Below, piece by piece: positions 11,719-26,700 of a stretch of DNA of 64,000 bases. Position 1 is the first letter of the stretch; every line of letters begins with the position of its first letter. The translations under genes were made by a program, and so were the position numbers. This DNA comes from Bimastos eiseni (Eukaryota; Annelida; Clitellata; Crassiclitellata; Lumbricidae), in contig OY365806.1 of the NCBI GenBank assembly GCA_959347315.1, positions 51,450,068 through 51,514,067 on the forward strand, given 5' to 3'. Below the pieces are notes generated by a model. It saw nothing but the letters and a program-made list of their open reading frames with translations, was not told the origin of the DNA and did no database searches.

Positions 11719-14700
11719 GTGAGTTTTTTACAATGTGTAGACAGATCATGCTAATCAGAGGACCTATGACTTTGTTTAAAATTGATGCTATTATTTATAC
11801 CTAATGAAGGACATTCTTATTTAGCTGTAATTCAAATACATTATAACCCAGGCAATGAACTCATGTAAGGCCACCTGTTCAATAGAAGCACGATTCTGAT
11901 AGATAGTATGAGTACACATTGCATACACTGAACATTTTGGTAGCATCTTGGGAACATGGGGAGCAATTCAAACCACTTGAGTAAATGCATAGTGTATAGT
12001 AATAGTGAATGCATAGTAAATGCACTGTATGAGGTACAGACTTTATGTATGGTGAGAGATCTATGGCTTGGTAAGATTGTTACATGGTTTTGCAAGAGAT
12101 ACAATTTGCATTAGATTTGCTTGACTGATTAATTTTGTTATTATTTGTTAGATCTGAGTGTCCTTATGTCACTCTCCACTGTAGCACAAATTCTTACAAA
12201 ATATTGCTAGAATGTAACTCAAATTCAAAACTTGACTGCATTGTTATTGCATGACCTCATCATTGCATCATAGATATTTTCTGTCAAAGCTCAAATTGAA
12301 TTGGGGTAAAAGTTCAAACTCGAATTGAATCTAATTGAATGAGCAGTTTGATATTCCTGTAGTGTGTACTTGATTGCTCAGGATTACCACAGTAGCACAG
12401 CAAGTTTAGGATAATACTTTCATCTGTCTATTATAAATATTAGAACTTTTATTGCAACTTCCAGAATGATGATTCTACCCCACTGATGGCCAAAATAGAC
12501 GAAATGTTGTCAACTGCATCTCTAATCTATGCCTGCTTAATGTCAGTTCATTAGCTCTTTCGATGCTGCATTGTGGCAGTCTTATGAATTATTAGTTAAG
12601 GTACCGTCCACATATTACGTACGCAACGAGGGGGAGGGGGTTTCAAATTTCGGCGATTTTGCATAGGGTGCGTATGGTGGGGGAGGGGTCCAGAAAATAT
12701 GTACGTACGCAAATATAATTGTCTAATTATGACGTCCACAATACGGAATATAAAAATCAGAACTGTAATACCAATCATAGACTATATTCCTGCTTAATCA
12801 ATTTTATGTAGCATTAAAACGGTTTAAAATGCAAATGTTGTCAGTGTTTTAATTCTTTATAACAGTTAGCAAATTTAAGCTGTTAAGTATGATGCTTAAC
12901 AAAAACGGAATTAATTGCCTGTGGTAAAATCAATGTTTTATAGATGTTTTTAGATATTTAATCTTTGCAATGGTGGGGAGGGTAGAGCTCAAATGTACGT
13001 ATGCATGGGGGGGTCCACGAAATGTAGCGGTGCAACAGGTAGAGGGGGGTCCGAAAATCGGATTTTTTTTGCATACGTAGTATATGGATGGGCCCTAATT
13101 GTCATGTGCTAGGTTGTACTCAGCAATTCAACAATCAATCCACATGCAGCAGAAATTAAATAGTTTAGGAGTCGTTCATAAAGGTTGATTTTTGATCCCT
13201 CGTCGCATATTGTCGCAAAAATTATACCCCATCAAATATCCAGCTCAACTCAACCAATTTTGAGGAAGGTTCCCACTCAACCATCTCTGAATTGGCTGAA
13301 ATTTTACCACATGTTGCTTTTTGGGAATTTTTTTTCTCTTTCAACCCCATGTCAGGTTTGGTCAACTCTGACAGCAAATATAAACCAGATGTGAACCAAT
13401 GAGCAAGCTCAAACTTTTCAAAATACTTGCCAGCCACATATACATTATACAAATAAAATATGAATGCATTATGCCTGGTATATAGGGAGATATTGATCAC
13501 TGATTATTGAAAAATGGAGATAAAAAGTGAATATGAAGGCAACTTTGACATTTTTTTCAGCTGAAATTATAAGACACACAATAAAAATAATTATATTTAT
13601 GTAATCTACGCAAGAAACTGTACAGATAAAAATAATATCATCTGATTTGGTCCAACCATTCTAGAGATATCAAATCTCAAAATGTGGACCTTGCGAAGTT
13701 TCGCGAAACGTCTTTGGAGGGTGGGATCCTTCTTTATTCAAAAATGTTTTGACTCATGGCATCATTTTGTAATCAAATTCTGCCACCTGATTTGTTGTTT
13801 GAAATGAATATTGAAGCTTCGTATCATGGTATGATATGGCTCTCAGATATATAGCATTGCAATGGGTTTCCAGTATATTGTTTGTTGTAGGATGTTGGAA
13901 GTGGGTGGTGGGAGGCATGTGATGCGCTAGGATGTTCTGGACTGGTGCCACTCTCCTACTTTGAAGTAGTATTCTTCCAGACTTATTATAACTGGACGTT
14001 TTGCATTATTCTGAATCGGATTTTGTAATTGTTCAGGAAATTCGTACTTGTGACCATATGAATATCAGTCTTTCTTTCAGTGTAAAGATATAATTTCAGT
14101 ACTTTATCGAAATTTCACATATATATTTGGCAGTACACACTCAGAATAATTTATGCATCTGTCTTCCTCAATCAGTCTTTTAGCTAATCTACTGTTTCTA
14201 TTCTTATCTGCTGTATGAAATTTGTCTATTCCTGTGTTGATGTTTGCTCCGTGCTTCAATGAATCAATGAAACTTGATATGACGCCTCTTTGAGAAATCT
14301 GCTCCCCTGATGTCAAGCATTACCTTGATTTGATAGAAGCAAGATTTACAAAGGCTTTTATGTGAAGTCAGAATGCAAGCTTGCAGTTCAGGTTAACCCC
14401 AAGTGCTTTAACCCTTTGACGACCAGCATGTGCTAAAATGGAAAACATATGCAGCTGGTCGTTTAAGGGTTAACAATATTTGAAAGAGATACAGTAGTGC
14501 CTGTGAGGTCAATGCTAAAATCAAAGGAAAAGATTGCAGATTGGCATGAACTGAACGGAATTGCCTCAGACTTGTCCGCGTTTATGGTCAAACCATTGAA
14601 ACAGAACTATGGATGCATAAATAGCTGGGAGGAACTCTTCAAGTTTTAGTTTGTGACAACAGAGCAATATCAGAGCACGGTGGCTGATTGGTTACAGCGG

Positions 14701-17700
14701 TCGGCCCGTGACACTCAGTGTGCGCTGAGTGACCCTTGTCCAAGGAATCACTGTGTAGGGATCTTGAACAAGTCCTTCGTAATTGCTCTGCAGTACAACT
14801 GCAATTGCACCTTCGAGGCACTTCTGAGCAAACAATTTTGGAAGAAGGGCGATATAATTCAGAATATCATCTGCAAAGTGCTTAGCTGTAAGATTGATTG
14901 GGAAAGTAAAGGCTGATAATGATGATAATAATAATAAATGAACAGACGATGATCTTTGATGTTCTGCAGACCTGCCTTGCACCTGTTTCTCAGCCTTTGT
15001 GGATGAGGAATGATCTTGCTCAATCATCTGTGGCCATTGTCACAGCAGCAGAAGTTGTTGCAGCAGTCAATGCCCCATCACCACAGTTGCCTGCTAGAAG
15101 ACCATTGCCATGGATACCTCCATCGGCAAGGCCAATGGTTTCGCTCTCCGGGCGTCCCATTCCTCCGGTTAAACCACCCGGACTATCTGCTGTCAGCTGC
15201 CAGAGGCGCATTGTTGGAATGCCAGTTGCCGAGGAGGAGGCTGATGAGGATTCGGAGGATGATGATTGGAATGATGAAGGTGATGATGATGATGACGAAT
15301 ATTATGATGACGATGATTTTGAGCCAGGGCTATCTGCATTCGATTCTGATACGGTAGGTTGTGATGGTTTTTAAGCCGCTTTGAAGCAAAGTGCTTGTAA
15401 GCATGTGCATACTCTATTGTCCTGTCCTTATTGAGAGGGGCTGAGCATGGTCTTCTCCTTGTCCCTTTTTCACTTTTGTCAGTACCTCCACAAGACAGAA
15501 CCGCACTTTCTCGGTGCTGGGCCCTTGACCTGCAATGGCCTCCCTCTTGAGCTTCACCTCTTTCCCTGGACCTTCTCTTTTATGTTCTTTTCTCAACATA
15601 GACTGCTCTTTTTAGCCATGCTGGATTTGGAAGCACCTCTGAGTAGATTTCTTTAATGATGCTGTTTGAATATTTGAATGTTATTGCTGTCATGTATATA
15701 TGATACTTAATATGTCAGTGTTTGATGTTGGTCATGCTAGTTTTGTTAGTGCAATATTTAGCAGATTGCTCAATATGTTTGCTTTTCAGTTCCGCATCTG
15801 ATCTCATTTCAAATCTTGCATATCATGAAAGGTTTTACATTCGTTGTTATGTAATCGCTAAAACTAAAGAGTTGTACAAGGAGCCGTCTTAGATGGCTAT
15901 TGATGTGTTTATATTTTATCCAACACGGCCATTAACTTTTTTAACCATGACTCTGAAGAATATGGTTCATGTTGCCTTGAAAAGATATGTATTTGATCAT
16001 CCCTACTTTCTCTTACATTATGAGGTTCTCTAAACTCTAATCCTGCTTCTTAAAAGGAGTTACACAAATATCCAAATAGAAATATACATATGTGTTAGTT
16101 AATTATTGAAGCAGATATACTGCTATCATTTTAAGCCATTTCAAGAATCAGCTATAATATGGTTATGGTGAAATTTCAAATCTGTTTCCCAAACCTGTTG
16201 TTTGCGACCCTCACAGGGTCACCTTAAGATTTGCCTGAGGTTGGGTGGAACCTTCAGTATTAAAATAGAATTTGTCATTGTAGTTTCATACACTTGATAT
16301 TTGAGTAATTGTGATTTATGCGGTGAATGGAAGTAATCCGATCAGTCTTATTGTTGGAGTCTCCACAACTTTGGTTTTCAGGGGCTTGCAGCAGAAAAAG
16401 ATTGAGAATTGCTGCCATAGCTGATCTATGCTTAGGATCAACATAACCAACCTTGCTATATGATGATTGTTGCAAAATTTGTTTTAGAAACATTTTCAAT
16501 AGTACTCTAATCTGCCAGCCCTTTTTCTTTGAAACTATGTTTGTGTGAATATATTTTTAGGGAAGTAAGTCTGGTTCATCGCATGGTGGTCGGCATACTG
16601 CAAGTGATTCTGATGATCCAAAGAAAAACAACAGTGCAGCAGCCAGCCAACTGAGCCGGTAATAATTATTGATTATTACTGGCATAATAATTATAGATAA
16701 TAATCAACCAATGAGGAGATAAATTGCATTAAATACATTGATGCCATGTTGTGAAACCCTTTAAAAGAAAAGAAACAAGAAAAAACCTGTTAATTTAAAG
16801 AAAAAAAGAGTTGTCACAAGAAGTCATAGCCTAACATGAATTAACATAATGTAGTGTTGATTCTAAACTGAGTGCGTAATTGACTTCATACAATGACATA
16901 CAGTTGAGTCCCATTTATGTGTGGCCTTCTAGACACATGCTTAAGCCATGTCCCCTGATGACGACCACATAACTTACTAGACACATTAACTTTGGGTGCA
17001 GAAACTTGCTGTGTAAGTAAGTATACTATTATTATCGTCAGTAGACGCACGACGGGTACATGAGAAAAACATTAAAACTTACTAGTTTATTTGTATAAAA
17101 CTTTAAAGATAAATAAATTTTTAAAGAAAGTGCTAATTTTCAGCCATTCATATTGAATCCACACTCAGGTGGGCAATCATGATAATTACACGAACAGGAC
17201 CAGGATGAGAAATGAGCAAAAGCATAAAGGTGACCTTTAAGATGACAGGCGATTTAGATGAAAATTGCAAGCCCCTCCAGAGGAAACATCATCTTGAGTG
17301 AGTCGAACACAACCCCAGAGATGCTAGAGACACCAAACCCAATTGGGTCGATAGTGCCGTCGGGTGAAGGTACTGGCTCCAAGATGTTAAAGTCATGGAG
17401 TCAGAATGAGACTTGAGTGGGGAGAAGTTGGACAGCCGAGGACAGTCGTCGATATCAAAGGCGGCTTTGGTGGAAAACTGAGTGTACGTTGGTTTTGGAT
17501 GTAAGGCAGACTACCTACGCACGTGACCACTGGCCAGAGACCGACAGGCGAAGCGCGATCTTCCAAGATGACGTTGTCGAATGATGCACATGGATTGAAG
17601 GAATCGGTCACCGGCAGAGTGCCAACAGTATGAGGTCGAACGATAAATGTTGATATCTCACCAAAAGAATGCATAAAGATGGAAGAAAAGTTAAGCGTCA

Positions 17701-20700
17701 CATGCCAGAAGCTGACAACTTCGACATATCTAAAGTCGGCCAATCAAACCCGTGCCCAGGGGCAAGAAACTGACATAGACTGAACGGGCACAAATACAAT
17801 CACACATGATATATATGTATGTGTATATATGTGTGTATATATGTATATATTATATATAGTATATACTTAAGATGGGTCTAGGACATTACCCCCCCGGACA
17901 TTACCCCCCCATTCCAATACAGGATTAGAGTATGTATGTGTGCATGTAGGTATGTATACCTGTATGCATATATGTATGTATATATGTATACACATATGTA
18001 TGTATGTATGTATGTATATAATAATGTATGCATTGCTGCATGTATGCATATAGTCATGTAAGTATGCATGTGCACATGTATGCATATAGGTATACATACA
18101 GGTATGTATGTATATATACATGTATGTATGCTTATGCATATGTATGTATGCATGTATGTATACATGCGTGTATACATGTATGTATGTAGATATGTATATA
18201 TGTATGCATGACATGTATGTATGTAGGTATGTATATATGTATGTATGCATGTATGTATATTTGTGCTATGGAAATATTGTGATGTCTGGAGGGTAATGTC
18301 CTAGGGGGTAATGTTCGGGGGGGTAATGTCCGGGGGAGTAATGTCCGGGGGTTAATATCCTGATACCATATAAGATATATGTAATATATGTATATATGAA
18401 TTTTGAAATTGTTTGCTTCTCATTTATTTTGATTTTAAAGGGAGAACTGTCTTTGGTCAAATTTTATTTTGCATATAATTATATCAGCAACTGTTTTTCT
18501 CTTTCCAGGGTTCTATGCATTTTGTGTCTTTAATATATTTATTTGATTGTGTGCATTTGAATTAATATTTTGCAAAGTATCATTCACTCATAGGCCTTTT
18601 TTGGTACAATGCAACTGTGTAATTATGCATATTTGTTTGGTACTGTGTGGTATTTCAGTATGGTTGTGTTAGCAAGCGGACTATTAAAATAGGTTTCCAC
18701 TTAATGACCGTTTTAAGACTTGTTGTTTTGAATATGTTCACAAACTTGTTACTAGCTATCACAATATGAACCATTATGAATTAATGTTCTCCTTAATCAC
18801 TTTGAACCTGAAGAGCTCTCTCTTGCTCTCTAAATGTTAAGCATTTATCTTGAATCGAGAGAGAAACAGTGAAGGTGGTTGGTTATAACGATAATTATGC
18901 AGAAGAAGTGATCTTTTAGACTGCTTTTAAGGCACTGGATGTGTATGGAGATGTGACTAGTTTGCGACTTAATTTTCTCTCACCAGACTAAGAGTGATAC
19001 GGTTAAAGTGATGGTAATGGGTGGCTGTTAAGTATAAGTTAACAATTCTGTTATGCACATAATCTTGTTTCACTCCAATTCTGTTGTAGCATTGTTCATT
19101 TTACAAAGGAAGGCGGTGATGCCTACCTGTTCGACATGCATTCTCCCAATCTTCCGTCTTCCATTGCCAAAATCCTAATTGTAGTAAGTCCAAGATACAG
19201 TCCTTTTGTATCAACAAAAGACTAGTCAAAGCATTTAATCTGTTGGTATAGTTACATTTTGGGAAATGCAAAGTCTTCGATGTACAATACAAAGTCTGTT
19301 ATATGCTACTGCCCTTCTTACAATCAGTGCAGAAGTGCACACACACATTGATGGCACAACTATACACAATTGCATAGCATGTGTGTACCAAGGACTTGCT
19401 CACTTTTAGCTACACAATTAGTTAGTGTCTAATAATAATAAAATCGTACATTCAGGTTATCTTAGCTATAAAGCAGAAAATCTCTTTCTTCGTTCCAACA
19501 AAGGCTTGCAAACAGAATGCTTTGGCGACATGAAAATTTTGACATGATGTTCTTATGTAAATTTTAGGTCAGCTTGACTATTTTCAGCACACATGTTACT
19601 TTAGATTCTGATATTTGTTATTTCGAATTGCCTAAACGTCACAATTTCATTAGATAATGGTGGCCACTTGCATTCACATCATATGAGGCTGGGCTAACTT
19701 AATATGCAAATCGAGCACGTTAGTTATAAAACCATGGTGTGACTCAGAGCACTTGCCAAATGGATCACTCTTACACGATCAGACTGATAAATTCTGAACA
19801 TGTTCAGATTGTTGCTGATCATTCCTGGCTGAGTTCTTTTTATCTTAGCATACACTCACTTGATCCAATCGATCGCATTGGACCTGATTGATCCAAATGG
19901 AGGGTAGGGGACTGGTGTATGGTTGGCGTAAGATGCTTGTAGCAATGGTAGTCAAATCAGACCATTATTCAGTTGGGGATGTTCCCAGTCAGTGCAAACC
20001 TGTTAATACGAACACTGTCTTTGAGGACAAACTGTTCAACATAGTATACAAACCAGATCATGTGTAAAAGGATTATTGCCTTTGTCTAACTAAATTCATC
20101 CATCGATCTAACTGACCATAGGTCAGTTCTTCCCATTCAGTCTATCATCTGTCCAGTCTGTTTGTCTTTCTGTCCAGCCAACCATCTATCTGAATCAGTC
20201 GATTCGTTTGACTGTCCATCCATCCATCCATCCATCCATCCATCCTTCCACCTTTCTTTTGAATATCTATCTATCTATCCACAGATTGGATTGGATTAAT
20301 CCAATTGATCCAATTGGATCATTGATCCATAATATTTAGTGCTACACTGCTCTTCTTGTATTGCACAATATGAGTTGCATTTTGTGGATATTTTTAAGAG
20401 CTGAAACCAGTCACTGTCATGACTTTAGTACATAGTGGGAAAGAAAAGGATATGAGAGGTAGGAGACATCTGAAATGTGATTGTGATTTGTCCATTGCTG
20501 GTCAAGGACCAAAGAGTAAGAATTAATTTTCTTTGTTCTACTGAGTTAAATGGAGCTTTGCTTTATGTTGCTGTCTAGGATACGTCCGATGGTCCATCAT
20601 GGACACATGGAGTTGAACCATACGCTTGCAACATAACTTCACCGAAGAAAGAAAGCAAATTCCATGGAATGAAAAGTTTTATTGTCTACCAGTTGACGCC

Positions 20701-23700
20701 CACGGTAAGTAATCATAGTGTTTGTTTGTTCAAAAGATTACTTCATTTGGTATTTGTATTGATAGTCCAAAGTTGCACCATTACCAATCAATTTGTCTGA
20801 GGCAAAAACCACAAAAAATTGATTTCCGGATAAAGATTTAGTCCAGCCTTACGAGATACGCTGCATTGGTCTTATGTAGCAGAGCACTTTGCTTTCAAGA
20901 CCATCGTGGTGACTTGTGCTTTGATTGTTGGCACAGCTCCAGCATGCAACAGAGAGCTCTGAGTTCCAGTCTTGGATTGATTGGGTTGGTGATCACTGCA
21001 CTCTGCAGATCATGGAGATAGATGCAGAAATTATTTTGCACTTTTGTTTACATGATTTATGCAGGTAAATTTTATTTATTTTGGTTTTTGCTTTGGTAAA
21101 TAATAATCTATTGTTGAATGATCTGTAAAAGAAGGATGGATTGTCGTATTTATCGTGTCATTTAGTTTATTGAGTTCATTGTTTGTAGTTCAGTTACATT
21201 CAAGTGAGTCGAAGGTACAAGCATTTCGATTGGTTACAACAGCAGCTTGTAGAGAAGTATTCCACCATTGCTATTCCGCCTCTTCCTGAGAAACAGATTT
21301 CAGGTTAGAAGTTTGCTTTCTTGCACGATGACATATTGCATTATATATTGCTATATTTTACATGGATGTGTAACTAAATAGGAAGGGCTAAATGATATAT
21401 GAGTGGTTGAAATATTAGCTGGTCTAATAGCAGACTGACTGACTGACTGACTGACTGACTGACTGACTGACTGACTGACTGACTGACTGACTGACTGACT
21501 GACTGACTGACTGACTGACTGACTGACTGACTGACTGACTGACTGACTGACTGACTGACTGACTGACTGACTGACTGACTGACTGACTGACTGACTGACT
21601 GACTGACTGACTGACTGACTGACTGACTGACTGGTATCATACTGGATGAGTGATTGGTTGGATGACTGATGTGTTGCTGGTTGTTTTTGCAGTTCATTTC
21701 TTCCAATTTAGACTGAAATTAATTCAAGAAATATGCGATGTTTCTGATTGGTCAACATCAGATTGACCACTATATTCATTTTCCTGTTCATTTTCTTACA
21801 CTTTAAAATATATTCATTATCTTATTTCTCAAGAACATGTCATTACTGACTTTTTTAACTTGCAACATCTGACCTTGCTTTTGTTGCTTCTCTTTAAGTT
21901 ACTGCATGTTACCTCACTGTACATTACGTGAGTATGCTGTATCATTCTTACCTTACCCTGTTTCATCTTGTTGCTGTCTCTTGCCTTACCTTATGTATTA
22001 TATAACCATGTATTATATAACCATGTATTATATAACCATGCTGTCTGAATTGAATGATTGCAAGAAATTGTTGTTGTGTGCAATATATCCATTAGGTCGC
22101 TTTGAAGATGACTTTGTTAACAGTCGTCTCAGACAACTGCAGCTATGGATGGATCGAATGTGTAATCATCCAGTTATTGCTCACTCAGAAGTTTTCGTTC
22201 ACTTTCTATCCTGTACCGATGACAAGGTCTGTTTTAAAGCAGCTCAACTTTACCTTGATTTCATCCAATATGGCCGACAGTTCAGATGTGTTTTGTTTAA
22301 CATGCCTGAGTGCTCTGTACAACATGCTTGTAAAAGCGTCAATAAGTTACCGAAGTCATATATATTGTGCATTTGTGCAAACTGCACAACTAAAAGTCAA
22401 GAGAATGTGACCTTTTTAATATTTTATACTCAGATTCGGTACTACTCACTCATGATACTCACTCATGATACTCACTCATGATACTCACTCATGATACTCG
22501 GCAGGAAATTGAAACTTGGTTCATCCATAACATACAATAGTCTACATACAATGTTTGGGTTTAGTACAAGTGTGTTTAAATTAATGTGAGTGTTTATTCT
22601 TCAGAAGTGGAAAACTGGAAAGAGGAGAGCTGAAAAAGACAAATACAAAGGTGGCCTTTTCTTCCATACAATTGAAGCACCCTCTGTCAATCTTGATGCA
22701 ATATCTGTGTGAGTTTCTAGTGCCCTTATGTAATCTAATATCAATCTAGTGCTCTGGCTTCTTCACAAACATTGCATTTACCTATGTTTGCTACTATTGT
22801 GTTCATATGGATGTGGGTATTTTTTATCACTTTTAATAGCCGTCATATACACCAATTCACAACCGGTTGGTCTGAGATGATTGTGAAACACTGGAAGATC
22901 ATTGTTACTGTGTCTTTTTCATTAATTCATTCTGAAGACATTTACAGTGCCTCCAAGATGATTGCTTGGAGTTTGGCCGACTTCCAGTCCAACTCCAACG
23001 ATAAAGAATTGTTTTCATTTGCTTGCAAAAGGTGTATACAGATTTCCTAGTTAAAAAGAAATGCAGATTTGAAGAGAGGTTACTTCATGTGCTTGGTCTA
23101 ACCATTGAAAGCATGACTTTGCATCTTTGAGGTGCATGCAAAAGGAACAAGAAGTTCACCTGAAGATACAGAATGACGATTTTCAGGACCAGCCAGACCC
23201 AAAGTGGGTAACAGAGATCCCCTATATTTAGCCAGAGACATTTCATAACTTGTTCTGCCTGGTCCAGACTGATATTTTAAACTCGTTGTGCTGGGGAATA
23301 GACAATCAATGAAAAACGTATTATTGTTAATCAGTTGAATGTTTATTTGGATGCTATTGATCTGCTCCCCTTCCATCTAGGCTTCGAAGAACCATTCTAC
23401 AGAGACTCTTTTAGTCTGCCTCTGGTCTGACTTTATGGTGCTATGGATGCTGGTGATATCTTGCATCTTCAGATTTTGACCCAGTTAACCAATCTATACG
23501 TCTCCAGCACCTCCTTATGTCTTTTGGTCTGATGGATAAACCATTAGAGTGCACCAGATGCTTGCATTGCCTCTGGCTTCCCCAGGTCTGCCTGAGTGCC
23601 TGCCATACTTGGTGTTCCTCAGTGTTCAGTACTTTATGTCATCTGCAAGGTAAGTATTGGGCCTTTCTTGATCTCCTTCACCAGCTCTATGCTGATGATG

Positions 23701-26700
23701 TGTGTGCAGTCATGCATATAATGCTTCTGCTGTGGCGGCTGTACTGCAGATGTGCGTTGCTATGGATGCTCTCTCAGACTGACTGGCCTATGACAACCTT
23801 CTCAACGCTACTAAAACTCAATTTGTCTTGCTAGGTGGTCGAAAGCAAAATGGCGGGTGTTGATTGGTGCTTCGTGGCTGAAATCTTTCTGCATCTTTCC
23901 TTGCTTGACTCTTTTTGTATTCTAAACCAAAAACCTAACTTTTCATCGCATATCAATCAGCTTACCTATAGTTGTTACTATCAACTTCACCAGACGTGGT
24001 ACTGTTTCTCGTCCCCTATGTTTGGACGCTGCTGCTACCCTAATCCATGCCTTTGTCAACATCCGACTTGGCCATTGCTACTCTGTCCTAGTTTGCCTGC
24101 CCCCATCGCTGATAGCATATCAGGACAATTGACGGGGTTCTTCGTTCTGCTGCCCACCTCATTTACCTGAGAATCTTTTTTCTCAGCTGCTGCCAATTGC
24201 CCTTTAGATGCCAACGGACAATATGAATTAGCCTAAATATCATGAGCAATAAGCTGACTCAAACACTACAGGAGACCAGGACATGAAAAGTTGCAATGTC
24301 AGACCTAAGGAATGGTGACCCAATGAAATCGAGTGGACCCAAAGACAGTGCAGGACACCCAAACATCCAAAACAGGACAGAGCCAGTCAAGCATCATACC
24401 CGAAATGCCACAATTAGCTAATAGATGATGATTAGAATGTCGTGGTCGACCATATCAGTGGTCACGCTGACATCACATGGACCCAGAAGTGTAACTTGTG
24501 CCCTATCCATCGCACCATATACATCCAAATAGTAGGCAAAGTAAGAGGGACACAATGGAATGGTTAATCGATTAGCCTGACTGATTTTCTGGGAGGAAGT
24601 AATTGTAATCCACATACAGTGTTGTCTGACAGTATGAACTATTCTCGATGAATGTTAGTTACACGACTGATGTAGGCATTTAGTTGACCATATTGCTTGA
24701 CTAGAAATGCCTCAGGAAAGGAAGAAGAATCCATGGAGCAGTTTTGTTAGACTGGCAGATTGCCCTCATCCAGTAAACGACACTGATGATTGTGAGGACA
24801 CGATGAGGATGATGTTTTCTGATGGTGACGATTATAATGCTTTCTTATTGTAGAGAATCTCACATGGATAACTTTGGACGGTTTGTAAAATGCATGGATG
24901 ACAGTATTCGACATCTGTGCAATGTCAGTGAAAACAACATGAAAAAGCAAAGAGGTTTGTTTGCATCTTTTCCTAATTTTGCATATTCTAATTACACTTT
25001 CAAATGTTCAGTGAATCCCTTAGAAGTATGAAGTTTTTTAACTATACTAATGCTGTGAAACAGTTACTGCCAAGCTTGCAGTCATTAATTTATCATTGTA
25101 GCAATTATCATTGTTTACTGATCTCATTATATTATGTGTTTATCTGGTCTCACAGAAGGGACAAGTTGCATTAGGTATGGAAGAAAGTCTCTGAAAAACT
25201 GAAGTAGTTCGTGGCATCACTCATTTGCATCATGTTTTTGAATCCCTTTGTAATGATGAAACTATGGCAAACATAAAATAAGATTAAGTCGTATCGCCTT
25301 GTGCAGTCTAAAGTTCATATCAAACGCAGTCCTTCAAAGCCAGCTTGCAGTGTAAATCAGTGGAGACCAGTGTTAATACTAGATGATATGACCGAAGGCC
25401 AAACAAATCGAAATACATCTAGGTTAACTTCGATGATTTTTCTACAAAGTTCAACATAAAACCGTTAAATGATGCTACGACCCTTGAGTTGGTCACTAGA
25501 CATCAGAAGCCCTTATTCCGATGATTTATAACAGACATCAAACCTTTCTATCTTTATGAAAACAGTTGCTAAACATGACATTATCACTTGCACAATCAAC
25601 AGTTTGAATTTTCTTGATGCTTACGTATTTATTAGTTCGCAGCTTATGTAGTTATGGTAACTCATACGTCACTAAATTTGCATCAGTGCATTTAAATTTA
25701 CATTAAATTTTTATTGCCACTCTTTCAACTAGACACCACTTTAATTAGCTTGCTTATTATAAGCTATTAATTAATTTATTAATTTAAGTGAACAATAACT
25801 TTGATAAGGCTAACTAACTATTTTGCTGCAATATATATTTATATATTTTGAATCATTTTTTGTTGAATTGGCTTATGCTGCATTCAATTATTTTGTGTAT
25901 TGATTTTAATTCTACTTTGTCTCTTACTAACTATGTAAATGGTTAGAGCTGTACCGATATCACTTTTTGCCGATTATGCCGATACCGATTATTCATTTGC
26001 CGATACCCGATTATTTAGCCGATTATCTTGCCGATTAATTTGTCGATTTTTTCTTTGTGTTTCCCGAGATGTCCGGTTCCAAAAGATAGACCTACTGTTA
26101 CTGCCTATTGTTGTGATACAAGCAAACACTTCCCCCGTAAGAGACGTATGCATGTAGTTGGTGACTAATCTTAGGCAGGCAATACAGATTAGACACTACG
26201 CCTGCCGTCGAACTGTGCCCAGGGTAATATAAGGCACGGCTGTCCTGTCTAGTCTCAGCCTCTCAGGCCACTGACAAGTGTTGGGGAGATCTGATTGGCA
26301 GCTAGCATGTATTCAATAGGCATGCCTCCACAATGTACATTCATTGGTTTCCCTGTTGAATTGGCCTGCCACTCCTTGGCTTGAATTGGCCAGCCATTCC
26401 TTGGCCCATAAGCAGGCACTATGACTCAGTCTGCACAACACCTATGTTGACACATTCCCACGGTCTATACTAGCACACTGGGTGGTCTCACCACTGGTCT
26501 GAAGAAGCCATTGGCTCGACAACACGATATGGGAACGGAACGAAATGCCGTCCTTCACCGACCCAGTGATGTTGCTGTCATCATTTTGCTTGTATAGACT
26601 GAAAATAATATTATTAAATAAAGAAAATAATTTTTAATATTGGCGCCGATTGTCTTGCCGATATCCGAGATTGCCAATATCTCTATAATCGGCCCGATTA

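Noticed and set aside
13169..13760. A further element with GGAGTCGTTCATAAAGG end
   Set aside because: A possible right end near 13700-13760 matches only loosely and no flanking duplication was found.
18510..18555. Alternative exon after a good ctctttccag acceptor
   Set aside because: In the required phase it meets a TGA after about a dozen codons and lacks a donor; the exon at 19090-19183 fits the family and phases.
21374..21706. SVSQ-repeat protein on the minus strand
   Set aside because: Translation of the (GACT)n tract inside a sorting nexin intron.
22102..22481. Frames of 102-191 codons across 21906-22481
   Set aside because: They overlap the real PX exon at 22096-22226 but run through its splice sites; only the exon is supported.
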